A stretch of 64,000 nt of DNA, from contig CACXAT010000002.1 of NCBI GenBank assembly GCA_902765725.1, forward strand, positions 124,001 through 188,000, read 5' to 3'. How positions within the stretch are numbered: the stretch's first letter is position 1; every line of letters begins with the position of its first letter. Shown piece after piece: positions 7,916 through 16,208 of the stretch. The translations under genes were made by a program, and so were the position numbers. This stretch comes from an uncultured Lachnospiraceae bacterium. GTDB lineage: Bacteria > Bacillota > Clostridia > Lachnospirales > Lachnospiraceae. The notes below the pieces were generated by a model. It made no database searches and had not been told where the DNA came from. It was given only the letters and a program-made list of their open reading frames with translations.

Positions 7916-9580
7916 ATGAAGAGAAAATTTGCGGCGGTGGCGATCGCCTCAGCGGCGGTTCTGGGACTTGGCAGCATGGCCTATGCAGGCACAACCCTGG
8001 AGAATATCGGGACGGTTGATTTCGCGGACAGCTGGATCGACGGAACCAATCTGCTGGAAAAGCAGGATTCATCAGGCAATTACGGAATTGCCGATATGAA
8101 CGGCAATCTTCTTACCTCCAATTCCTATGCAAGAGTAGGCTATGATTCAGGCTATGGACTGATTACCGTAACCGTTAACCCTGAGGACGGGATCAACGGG
8201 ACCGGCGTCGTGACCATGAGCGGCCAGGAGATCGTTCCCTGCTCCTACGGCGAGATCGATATTGAAAATGAGCACTGGATCGAGGCAATCGTTCTGAAGG
8301 CAGCGACAGCCGACCAGTATGATTATGAATCCTGGTTCAATGACAACTACTATCTGATCGACCATGTGGATTTCTACTATGTGGACGATGACGGCGCGGC
8401 ATCCATGGCCGGAAGCCTGACCCGTGATCTCTACAAAGACTGCCGCGCATACGGCCGCTACATCAATATCGAGAGCAGGGCGGACGGAAGCGTGACCGCA
8501 TATGACGGAACCTGGACCCCGGTTGAGACACCGGAGCCGCTGAAATATCTCTATGACGATGCCCCCGGCGCGTCGGATGAGATCGTTTCCTACTATGAAA
8601 ACGGACAGTACGGCCTGAAGGACGCCCAGGGCAATGTGATCATCGGGCCCACCTACGGATACATCTCCACCTTCGAAGGGGACTATGTTGAAGTGACGAA
8701 TGATCTGGAGAGCGGTGAAGTGAGCGGCCTGATCGATAAGACCGGCGCGGTCGTGGTCCCGGTGGAGTATGAGGATATCGACAAGGCATACTATGCCCCG
8801 GCCACTGCGCAGAACGGCTATTCCAGCTATGCGTATAACAACTACGGCTACTTTGCGGTAGTGAAGGACAATAAGCTCGGCTATGTGGACGAGGCAGGCA
8901 ACGTCACCTGTGACTTCACCATTGCCAAGGACAACTGCGACAATTACGGCGCATCCGCAACCTACACAGACATGGGCGGCGCCCTTCATCTGCTGGCCGC
9001 AGACGGGACCGATACAGACATCTCCCAGTACAACAGCGTATACCCGCTGGACGGCGGCAGCGGAATGTACTACAAGGTCACGGATGCCGATTACAATACC
9101 GGTGTGATCGACTGGCACGGCAATGTGATTGCAGAAGTGAAGTACAACAACGTGGATCTCTCCGGAGACGGACAGTATCTCCTTCTCCAGGCTGAGTACG
9201 GCGCGCCCTGCGAGCTGGTTAAGCTGACCTATACGCCGGACGCGGCAGCACCTGCGGCGGCAGAGACTGAAGCGGACGCTGCAGCGCCTGCAGCAGAAGC
9301 ACCGGCGGCAGATGCTCCGGCAGCAGAGGATGCGGCAGGAGCGGATCTGTCCTCCGTCGCGGCACTGATCGACAGCGCCATCACCCTGGCAGGGTCTGAC
9401 GCGGCAGGCAATAAGGATGCGATCATCAGCGTGCTGAACAAAGCAGCCGAGGCTGTTGCGCAGAGCAGGCCGGAGATCAAGACCGTGATCGACAGCGCGA
9501 TCGGCCTGATGGGCTCAGACACCATCGACGGCACTGCGGTAGCATCCGTTCTGAACGGCGCGAAGGCACTGCTCGGATAA
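7916..9580 (+). CDS. Secreted WG-repeat protein with Ala-rich linker
   Basis: A 554-residue exported protein. The start at 7916 follows AGGAGG (7903-7908); residues 1-24 are a signal peptide ending SMAYA-GTT. The body contains at least five WG-like repeats with the pattern (Y/W)G(L/I)xDxxGN(V/L)I: near residues 45, 235, 275, 320 and 397. Such repeats form beta-solenoid or propeller surfaces in bacterial exported proteins. Then comes a low-complexity linker of Ala, Pro and Glu (about residues 440-475) and a C-terminal helical region with two similar halves (IDSAITLAGSDA and IDSAIGLMGSDT). No wall-anchor motif is present. The role is unknown; a surface or extracellular recognition function is inference. 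Confidence 0.8.
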   Translation: MKRKFAAVAIASAAVLGLGSMAYAGTTLENIGTVDFADSWIDGTNLLEKQDSSGNYGIADMNGNLLTSNSYARVGYDSGYGLITVTVNPEDGINGTGVVTMSGQEIVPCSYGEIDIENEHWIEAIVLKAATADQYDYESWFNDNYYLIDHVDFYYVDDDGAASMAGSLTRDLYKDCRAYGRYINIESRADGSVTAYDGTWTPVETPEPLKYLYDDAPGASDEIVSYYENGQYGLKDAQGNVIIGPTYGYISTFEGDYVEVTNDLESGEVSGLIDKTGAVVVPVEYEDIDKAYYAPATAQNGYSSYAYNNYGYFAVVKDNKLGYVDEAGNVTCDFTIAKDNCDNYGASATYTDMGGALHLLAADGTDTDISQYNSVYPLDGGSGMYYKVTDADYNTGVIDWHGNVIAEVKYNNVDLSGDGQYLLLQAEYGAPCELVKLTYTPDAAAPAAAETEADAAAPAAEAPAADAPAAEDAAGADLSSVAALIDSAITLAGSDAAGNKDAIISVLNKAAEAVAQSRPEIKTVIDSAIGLMGSDTIDGTAVASVLNGAKALLG

Positions 9581-9614
9581 GTCATTGCCGGGATTGAAAC
9601 AGTACAGTACAGAA

Positions 9615-9649
9615 AAAGAGGGATCGGACGTTATGTCCGGTCCCTCTTT
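9615..9649. terminator. Terminator between convergent genes
   Basis: Inverted repeat AAAGAGGGA..CGGAC / GTCCG..TCCCTCTTT with a short loop and T-run on the + strand; it lies between the WG-repeat gene and the convergent rhomboid gene and can serve both. Confidence 0.8.
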
Positions 9650-9661
9650 ATGCGTCAGGCC

Positions 9662-9722
9662 GGCTCATCTGAGCAGCAGGAAGAACTCACCTGCGTCTCA
9701 TCTGAGCATCAGGAAGAGCTGT
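9662..9722 (-). repeat. Tandem duplication of the rhomboid gene 3' end
   Basis: On the minus strand the last codons of the rhomboid gene (CTCTTCCTGATGCTCAGATGA) recur 36 bp downstream with three changes (TTCTTCCTGCTGCTCAGATGA), in the same frame. Read-through of the first stop would add twelve residues ending in FFLLLR. It appears to be a local slippage or recombination duplication. Confidence 0.75.
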
Positions 9723-10270
9723 GTCAGGATCAGTCCGGTGACGGCACCTCCGACATGGGCCTGCCATGCGATCCCCGGCATGAAGTTGATCGCCAGGTTC
9801 ATGGCCAGCGTGAGCGCCATGCTGCGAAGTCCGGACACGGAGTGATAGCGGATCATCAGCAGAAAGAGGCTGAACATCAGACCGTACAGGCCGCCGGACA
9901 GCCCCACGCTGTAGCGGGTCCTGGAGATGGCATATTCCAGGAGGCTCCCACCGGCTACAGAGCCCAGCAGGATCACGGCGAACCAGACATGTCCGAAGAG
10001 ATCCTCCAGAGAGCGCAGATTGTACAGGGCATACAGATTCATGGCGATGTGCCATGGCCGGATATGGGTAAAGCCGACCGTGAGGATGCGCCACCACTGT
10101 CCGCGGGAGATCCGCACACGGTCATAGCATCCCAGGCGGACCGCCTTCTCCAGCGGCGTCCCCGCACTGCCGGAATTGATCAGCATGAAGATCACCGCGC
10201 AGAGGCCGAAGACGACATGCCACACACACAGACCGTCCCGAAACAGAGAATTCACACCAACGCCTGCCAT
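9698..10270 (-). CDS. Rhomboid family intramembrane serine protease
   Basis: A 190-residue membrane protein with about six hydrophobic helices. The catalytic serine lies in GLSGGLYG (near residue 128) and the catalytic histidine in AHVGGAVTG (near 174), giving the Ser-His dyad of rhomboids; HIAMN near 91 matches the conserved helix-2 region. The start at 10270 follows an AAAGGAGGTG site. The length equals the minimal six-helix core, without cytosolic domain. It would cleave membrane-anchored proteins inside the bilayer; substrates are unknown. The 3' end of the gene is tandemly duplicated just downstream. Confidence 0.88.
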   Translation of the reverse strand: MAGVGVNSLFRDGLCVWHVVFGLCAVIFMLINSGSAGTPLEKAVRLGCYDRVRISRGQWWRILTVGFTHIRPWHIAMNLYALYNLRSLEDLFGHVWFAVILLGSVAGGSLLEYAISRTRYSVGLSGGLYGLMFSLFLLMIRYHSVSGLRSMALTLAMNLAINFMPGIAWQAHVGGAVTGLILTQLFLMLR

Positions 10271-10335
10271 TTCGCCGCACCTCCTTTACAATGATTGTAT
10301 TATACCATCATTTCGCAGGGGCCTGAGCAAAATTG

Positions 10336-10562
10336 CTGCAGTTCACAGGTCAGCCGTCATTGCTTCGAGTTTGCGGGCACAATGAAAACACGTTGCCTGC
10401 CTTCGCTTTGCGGCGGTTGCATTGCAGCCGCTCCCGGCTCCTATAGATGCGTGGTCGCCTCCGCGGCTGCAGCAACTTGCAAAGCTCAGTCGGCTTCCTA
10501 TGGTTTTCATCTGTGCCCGCAGAACTCTGTGCAGATGATGTCTGCTGACCTGTGAACTGCAG
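10336..10562 (+). repeat. Dispersed TIR-bounded repeat, copy 1 (227 bp)
   Basis: The element is bounded by a perfect 18-bp inverted repeat: CTGCAGTTCACAGGTCAG at 10336-10353 and its complement at 10545-10562. A second, closely similar copy lies at 50947-51205 in the same orientation. The interior contains internal hairpins (GCGGTTGCATTGCAGCCGC near 10420) but no credible gene; short open frames in it lack ribosome sites. Size, TIRs and intergenic position resemble a MITE or another small palindromic mobile element. Target-site duplications are not clear by eye. It separates the rhomboid gene and the divergent nuclease gene. Confidence 0.8.
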
Positions 10563-10675
10563 TGCAAAATCCGCGGGCTGTCGGTTGTACATCAGATACA
10601 TTTTCTGATAAACTGATAGATGGTATATACTGGCCTGCCAGGCCAGAGAGCAGTGCTGCGGAAAGGAGCAGGTAT

Positions 10676-12370
10676 ATGAAGCTGACATTTCTTGGTGCCA
10701 CGCATGAAGTGACAGGCAGTTGTTATTATCTTGAAGCATGCGGGAAGAAGATCCTGGTCGACTACGGCATGGAGCAGGGTCAGGATCTGTATGAAAATGA
10801 ACCCCTCCCGGTCAGTGCCTCTGAGATCGACATGGTGCTCCTGACCCATGCGCACATGGATCATTCGGGGCTTCTGCCGCTTCTGTGCAAGGAGGGCTTC
10901 CAGGGGCAGATCTTCGCCACCGGAGGTACGACGGCGCTGTGCCGCATCATGCTCCTTGATTCCGCCCACATACAGGAATTTGAAGCAGAGTGGAAGAACA
11001 GGAAGGCGGAGCGTGCCGGCCGGCCGCAGGTGGAGCCTCTCTACAGCAGGATCGATGCAGAGAACGCGATCAAGTGTTTCGTAGGCGTGGAGTATGAGCA
11101 GGAGAAGATCATAGCGGAAGGCATCACGGTGCGGTTTGTGGATGCCGGCCACCTTCTCGGATCGAGCTCGATCGAAGTGACGATCACGGAAGAGGGCGTG
11201 ACGAAGAAGATCATCTTCTCCGGGGACATCGGCAACACCAACCAGCCGCTGATCTCGGATCCGGTATACCTGAAGGGGGCCGACTATGTGGTCATGGAAT
11301 CGACCTACGGCGACCGGACCCATGAGAAGCCGGAGCATGCTGATTACGCGGGGGCTCTGGCGGATGTGATCCAGAGAACCTTTGACAGAGGCGGCAATGT
11401 GGTCATCCCCTCCTTCGCGGTAGGCCGCACCCAGGAGATGCTGTATTTCATCCGCCAGATCAAGCAGGAAGGCCTGGTCTCAGGACATGACGGCTTCCCG
11501 GTGTTTGTGGACTCGCCCCTTGCCATCGAGGCGACGAATATCTTCCGCGAGAGAATGTTTGCCGACTTTGACAATGAAGCGAGAGACCTGCTGCAGGAAG
11601 GGATCAATCCCATCGGCTTTGAAGGTCTGAAGGTCGCCGTGACATCAGAGGAATCCAGGGCGATCAATGAGGACAAAGAGCCGAAGATCATCATCTCCGC
11701 CAGCGGCATGTGCGACGCAGGAAGGGTCAAGCATCATCTGAAGCACAATCTGTGGAGAGAGGAGAGCACCATCCTGTTCGTGGGATACCAGGCAGTGGGC
11801 ACCCCGGGACGTTCGATCCTGGACGGCGCCGACAGCGTCAGGCTCTTCGGTGAGGAGATCGAGGTGCGGGCAGAGATCTGCCAGCTTCCCGGCGTATCGG
11901 GACATGCGGATGCCGAGGGACTGATGGCCTGGATCAAGGCGATGGAGGACAGACCGCAGATGGTCTTTGTCACCCATGGCGAGGACAAGGTCACGGAATT
12001 CTTCCGCGACAGGCTGATCAACGAGCTGGGGCTGAAGGCCTATGCGCCCTTCTCCGGCACCCGGTTTGATCTTGCCTCCGGCACCTTTGAGGTCGAGGCC
12101 GAGCCGGTTCTGATCGAGAAGGAAGAGGCACAGGCAAGACAGGCGAGCCGTCAGGATGGCGGCGGCCAGGTACGTCCTGCGGCGAAGGGCGCAGACGGCT
12201 TGAAGAGGATATCGTCGAAGAATAAGAAAGCTGCCCATGCATTCGCAAGACTCACCGCGGCGGGCGACCGCCTGCTGTCTGTGATCCGGCACAATGAGGG
12301 CGGCGCGAACAAGGACATCAACAGGTTTGCGGAGGAGATCCTCCGCCTCTGCGACAAATGGGATAGATGA
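10676..12370 (+). CDS. Metallo-beta-lactamase/beta-CASP RNA-processing exonuclease-like protein
   Basis: A 564-residue protein of the YSH1/CPSF73-like branch of metallo-beta-lactamase hydrolases. Motif HAHMDHSG (near residue 57) supplies the zinc ligands; further motifs are DAGHLLGSSS, FSGDIGN and VMESTYGDR, then the beta-CASP part with VVIPSFAVGRTQE, ISASGMCDAGRVKHH (near 342) and SGHADAEGL (near 406). The start at 10676 is behind AAAGGAG and begins with the family's typical MKLTFLGA. The last 60-70 residues are a basic helical extension not needed for the catalytic fold. Expected activity is RNA cleavage. The stop overlaps the next gene by ATGA. Confidence 0.88.
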   Translation: MKLTFLGATHEVTGSCYYLEACGKKILVDYGMEQGQDLYENEPLPVSASEIDMVLLTHAHMDHSGLLPLLCKEGFQGQIFATGGTTALCRIMLLDSAHIQEFEAEWKNRKAERAGRPQVEPLYSRIDAENAIKCFVGVEYEQEKIIAEGITVRFVDAGHLLGSSSIEVTITEEGVTKKIIFSGDIGNTNQPLISDPVYLKGADYVVMESTYGDRTHEKPEHADYAGALADVIQRTFDRGGNVVIPSFAVGRTQEMLYFIRQIKQEGLVSGHDGFPVFVDSPLAIEATNIFRERMFADFDNEARDLLQEGINPIGFEGLKVAVTSEESRAINEDKEPKIIISASGMCDAGRVKHHLKHNLWREESTILFVGYQAVGTPGRSILDGADSVRLFGEEIEVRAEICQLPGVSGHADAEGLMAWIKAMEDRPQMVFVTHGEDKVTEFFRDRLINELGLKAYAPFSGTRFDLASGTFEVEAEPVLIEKEEAQARQASRQDGGGQVRPAAKGADGLKRISSKNKKAAHAFARLTAAGDRLLSVIRHNEGGANKDINRFAEEILRLCDKWDR

Positions 12371-13545
12371 AAAAAGTATTAGGACTGTTGTTCTCACTGG
12401 CGCTGATCGCGGGCATCGTATTCGCGGTTCTGCCGCGCACCTTTGTGCGGCAGATGGCAGTGCGGTCCGGGTTTGAGAAGAACCCTTACTATCAGGAAGG
12501 GGATACCCAGTGGGACAATGGCGGTGTAGAGGAGTATTATTTCAACAATCTCCCGTCAAAGTACAATGAGATCTACCGGGAGCTGTATTCACGGCTCTCG
12601 GCAGGAGAGGACAGTGCAGAAGTGTACGCCGAAGTTTCGGTTGACGATTTCTGGACTGCTTATTATGCTGTTCTGGCGGATCATCCGGAGCTGTTCTGGA
12701 TCGGATCCGGGGCTGAGGTACAGTCCAATGCCGTTTCCGGGAAGGTTATGAGCTACCGCATCGAGTCGACGGTGCCGGAAAATGAGCGCGCCATGACCAG
12801 GGGACGGCTGGAGGAGGCGGCGGACGAGTGCATCGCCCGGACGGATTCGACCTGGTCCGACTACGGCAGGATCAAATCGGTCTATGAATATCTGGTGGAT
12901 ACCGTCGTCTACAATGCGAACGCGCCGGATAACCAGTGCATGCAGAGCGCGCTGATCAACCGCCAGTCCGTCTGCGCGGGATACGCGAAGGCATTTCAGT
13001 ATATATGCCACCGGATGGGTTATTTCTGCACCTATGTCACCGGCTCCATCCGCAGCGGCGGGGACCACGCCTGGAATATCGTCCGCATCGACGGCAATTA
13101 CTATCACGTGGACGTGACCTGGGGAGACCCGGTCTTTGCCGGCGCGTGGGAAGACGGCACGGGCATAACGGTCATGAACTACAACTATCTGTGCTGCACG
13201 GACGATGAGATCCTCACGACACACGCGCCGGACGGCACGGTGGCGCTCCCGGCCTGCACGGACAGCAGCTACAACTACTACCGGATCAACGGGATGTATT
13301 ATGAGAACTGGGATTACAATACGATCTACAATGCGCTGATGGAATCCGTACACAGAGGGGATGCCAGCATCGTCATGAAGTTCGGGACCCAGGAGGCCTA
13401 TGAGACGGCGAAGTTCGAGCTCTTCACGAAACGTATGTATTATGACGCGGACCAGTATCTGATGACCGCGTACGGAGTAAGTACCTGGAACAATAAATAC
13501 GCCACGGATGATGACTTCAGGGTCATCACGATCCAGTGGCTCTGA
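12367..13545 (+). CDS. Membrane-anchored or secreted transglutaminase-like protein
   Basis: A 392-residue protein with an N-terminal hydrophobic segment (residues 4-26, signal anchor or signal peptide without a clear cleavage site). The C-terminal half has a transglutaminase/protease-like core: catalytic Cys in SVCAGYAKAF (near residue 201), His in GGDHAWNIVRIDG (near 237) and Asp in HVDVTWGDP (near 252). Such domains in Firmicutes surface proteins are usually hydrolases or cross-linking enzymes. The ATG overlaps the nuclease stop. The following gene begins 15 bp after the stop and lies in the same frame, so the two proteins are very likely made together and may act together outside the membrane. 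Confidence 0.82.
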   Translation: MKKVLGLLFSLALIAGIVFAVLPRTFVRQMAVRSGFEKNPYYQEGDTQWDNGGVEEYYFNNLPSKYNEIYRELYSRLSAGEDSAEVYAEVSVDDFWTAYYAVLADHPELFWIGSGAEVQSNAVSGKVMSYRIESTVPENERAMTRGRLEEAADECIARTDSTWSDYGRIKSVYEYLVDTVVYNANAPDNQCMQSALINRQSVCAGYAKAFQYICHRMGYFCTYVTGSIRSGGDHAWNIVRIDGNYYHVDVTWGDPVFAGAWEDGTGITVMNYNYLCCTDDEILTTHAPDGTVALPACTDSSYNYYRINGMYYENWDYNTIYNALMESVHRGDASIVMKFGTQEAYETAKFELFTKRMYYDADQYLMTAYGVSTWNNKYATDDDFRVITIQWL

Positions 13546-13560
13546 AAGGACCCCAATACC

Positions 13561-16032
13561 TTGAGCGAGCAATTCAGAACCTTCCGGAGCATCGTTGTCC
13601 GGATATTCGTATTCATAGTGGTATATGTACTGGCGGTGATGATCTCCAGCCGGCTGATCAATCAGTATGCGCCGGACACGGCCATTCAGATGCCGACCTC
13701 CACCTTCCCGCTGGTCTACATGCGCCAGAACGGGATCAACTTCAACTGTCTGCACGGCTACAATCATGAGATGGACGTGAGCCAGATGAGGTATTCCATC
13801 ACGCCCCTCAGCGAGCAGAGAGAGGTTACCATCTGCATACAGACCTTCGGCGCGTCTGTGGATTCGGTCTCCTACGAGGTCGTTACCATCGACGGCACCC
13901 AGTCCCTGGAGAACACGAAGGTCGTGCGCCTGGAGGAGGACGGGGACTACATCACCTCGAAGCTGAAGCTGGGCGACGGCATGTACATGAATCAGGAGTA
14001 TGTCCTGAAGCTGCAGGTGACCACCGGCGGAAGGAACATCTACTACTATACCCACGTGCTGCTCGCGGACGGCCTTCACACTGCGGATTATCTGAACTTC
14101 GCGGCGGGATTCTGGGACAAGTGCATCAACAAGACGGACCTGGATACCGTCGGCGCGGCGGTCGAGCCGGACGATACCACCGATACGGAAGGGACGCTGG
14201 CCCACATGGATATCCATGACAGCGTGAAGCAGCTCACCTGGGGTGACCTGAATCCCCAGATCTACTACAAACCGACGCCGCGGCTGACGGAGATCAATGA
14301 GAACACCGCCACCATGACGCTGGATTACAGGATCTCCGCGACGGCAGAGAACGGCAGCACGGAGGTCTACAATGTCCATGAATACTACCGCCTGAGATTC
14401 ACTGACAGCCGTGTCTTCCTTCTCAACTTCGAGCGCACCACGGACCAGATCTTCAATCCGGAGTCCAACCAGGTGACGGCGGCGGAGGGAATCCTGCTGG
14501 GGATCACCGGCAAGAACGTGGACTACATGACGGATGAAAAGGCGAGAGTGATCGCATTTATCCAGGAAAATGTGCTCTGGACCTACCGCAGGTCCAGCGG
14601 CATCTTCACCCGTGTCTTCGGCTTCCCGCAGCAGTCGGACATGGATGAGCGGGACTTCTACAAGGAGAATACGCTCCGGATCATGAAGGTGACTTCGGAG
14701 GGAGACGTTACCTTCGCCGTATCCGGCTATATGAACCGCGGAGCCCACGAGGGCGATAACGGGATCGGCATGTACTATTACGATGCCGGCAGCTCCCTGA
14801 TCACAGAGCTGTGCTTCCTGCGGACAGCCGAGAATACCGAGCGTGTCCAGATGGATACGGAGGAGTGCCTGTATATGACACAGGACGGGAAGACGGTCTA
14901 CACTCTTCTCAACGGCATGCTCCTGAAGGTGGACATTGCCGGCGGCACCGTGGAGACGGTCTCTTCGGGGATCAACAATGACTGCTGTCAGGGATCCGCC
15001 AGCGGCCGGTATTTCGCCTGGCTGAAGGAAGGCCTCATGTACGGGTCCGGCACGATCGAGCATATGGACTTTGAGACCGGACAGATCCGGGAGGTGACCG
15101 GAGAGGCCGGTGAATATCTCCGCCCGCTGACCTTCATGAAGGAAGACCTCGTCTACGGAGCCGCCAAGGCGAATGACGTCGCCGCGGCCCACGGCGGAAA
15201 CGGAACCTTCCCGATGTACCGCCTGAACTTCATGGACGGAGAGGGCAATGTCGTGAAGACCTATGAGCCGAGCGGCCTGTATGTCGTGCAGGTGGAGCAG
15301 TCGGACAATCTGCTGAACCTGAAGAGAGTGGCATGGAACGGAGCCGTCTTCGCGGACGCGACGTCGGATCAGATCGTATCGACGGATACGGCCGGGGACG
15401 TCAGTCTGGGCATGGCAACGAAGAAGGAGTCCAGAAGGCAGACCGTGGTGCTGCTTCGCGTGGGCAGCAATCTGGCTGACACGACCGTTACCATCGGAAA
15501 CAGCAAGATCGCGGCCGGCAGGGGCACCATGATCGAGATGCCCCAGAATCCGGAGCCGGAGGATCTGTATTATGTCTACGCGTCCGGCGGACTGGACGCA
15601 CTGTGCACCTATCCGAATGACGCCATCGTCAAGGCCGACGAGCTCTTCGGCGTTGTGGTCGATCACAACCAGCACTATGTGTGGGTGCGCGGAGACAAGG
15701 ATACGGAGCATGAGATCGAACTGTCAGACGTTCCGGCCGTATTCACCTCCGGAACCATTGATCCGGAGAAGCTGGAGGAAGGCCTTGGCAGAAGGGTCGT
15801 GGACCTGACGGGATGCACCCTGGATGAGGTTCTGTACTTTGTCGCCCATGACAAGCCGGTCCTGGTCAGCACGAAGGAAGGCGTCAAATGCATCGTCGGA
15901 TACGACGAATACAACACCTATCTCCTGAACCCGGGTGAGGAGGAATGGTACTATTACGGGATCCAGGATTCCACGGATCTGTTCCTCGCATCGGGAAATG
16001 AATTCTACAGCTACATCGATACCGCCGCCTGA
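13561..16032 (+). CDS. Large exported protein of unknown function, N-terminal membrane anchor
   Basis: Not recognised as a named family. The 823-residue protein starts with TTG at 13561 behind AAAGGA (13545-13550); no better ATG is placed. Residues 10-30 form one membrane segment (IVVRIFVFIVVYVLAVMI), and the rest is predicted to be outside. The middle (about 240-600) is beta-rich with short repeated strands that suggest a propeller. The last 80 residues (PVLVSTKEGVKCIVGYDEYNTYLL) look like the C-terminal part of a C39-like cysteine peptidase fold, but the position usually held by His reads Lys-Cys, so activity is doubtful. It is downstream of and in frame with the transglutaminase-like gene and ends at a terminator. 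Confidence 0.7.
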   Translation: MSEQFRTFRSIVVRIFVFIVVYVLAVMISSRLINQYAPDTAIQMPTSTFPLVYMRQNGINFNCLHGYNHEMDVSQMRYSITPLSEQREVTICIQTFGASVDSVSYEVVTIDGTQSLENTKVVRLEEDGDYITSKLKLGDGMYMNQEYVLKLQVTTGGRNIYYYTHVLLADGLHTADYLNFAAGFWDKCINKTDLDTVGAAVEPDDTTDTEGTLAHMDIHDSVKQLTWGDLNPQIYYKPTPRLTEINENTATMTLDYRISATAENGSTEVYNVHEYYRLRFTDSRVFLLNFERTTDQIFNPESNQVTAAEGILLGITGKNVDYMTDEKARVIAFIQENVLWTYRRSSGIFTRVFGFPQQSDMDERDFYKENTLRIMKVTSEGDVTFAVSGYMNRGAHEGDNGIGMYYYDAGSSLITELCFLRTAENTERVQMDTEECLYMTQDGKTVYTLLNGMLLKVDIAGGTVETVSSGINNDCCQGSASGRYFAWLKEGLMYGSGTIEHMDFETGQIREVTGEAGEYLRPLTFMKEDLVYGAAKANDVAAAHGGNGTFPMYRLNFMDGEGNVVKTYEPSGLYVVQVEQSDNLLNLKRVAWNGAVFADATSDQIVSTDTAGDVSLGMATKKESRRQTVVLLRVGSNLADTTVTIGNSKIAAGRGTMIEMPQNPEPEDLYYVYASGGLDALCTYPNDAIVKADELFGVVVDHNQHYVWVRGDKDTEHEIELSDVPAVFTSGTIDPEKLEEGLGRRVVDLTGCTLDEVLYFVAHDKPVLVSTKEGVKCIVGYDEYNTYLLNPGEEEWYYYGIQDSTDLFLASGNEFYSYIDTAA

Positions 16033-16064
16033 CGGCAGAAAAATTGAACAATGGACCTTGTCAA

Positions 16065-16090
16065 CCCCCGCCCCCGAGGCGGGGGTTTTT
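16065..16090 (+). terminator. Rho-independent terminator
   Basis: Stem CCCCCGCC/GGCGGGGG with a short loop and five T; ends the nuclease-transglutaminase-unknown operon. Confidence 0.9.
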
Positions 16091-16115
16091 GTGCATATAA
16101 TACAAATCGAAATAA

Positions 16116-16161
16116 ATTTGTACGAACACATATTGACGGAGAAGGTTGTTTAAACTAAAGT
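16116..16161 (+). promoter_or_regulatory. Operator and promoter of the GntR/LacI hybrid regulator gene
   Basis: The near-palindrome ATTTGTACGAACACAT (16116-16131) closely resembles the AraR box ATTTGTACGTACAAAT. It abuts a promoter with TTGACG at 16133-16138 and TAAAGT at 16156-16161 (17-bp spacer). A second -10-like TATAAT is at 16096-16101. A repressor bound here would block the -35 box, so autoregulation is likely. The same box recurs before the sugar importer (17421-17436). Confidence 0.65.
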
Positions 16162-16208
16162 GGGTATGACAACTGGTAGCTGAAACAGCCAGTAGACAGG
16201 AGAAGGAC

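Noticed and set aside
10343..10567. Small open frames on both strands inside the dispersed repeats (also 50953-51307)
   Set aside because: No ribosome sites, low-complexity translations, and the two repeat copies differ by changes that do not respect a reading frame.
12589..15711. 1040-codon open frame on the minus strand
   Set aside because: It lies opposite two convincing + strand genes, has no ribosome site or family signs and is His/Val/Arg-rich; long antisense frames arise from the GC-rich third-position bias here.
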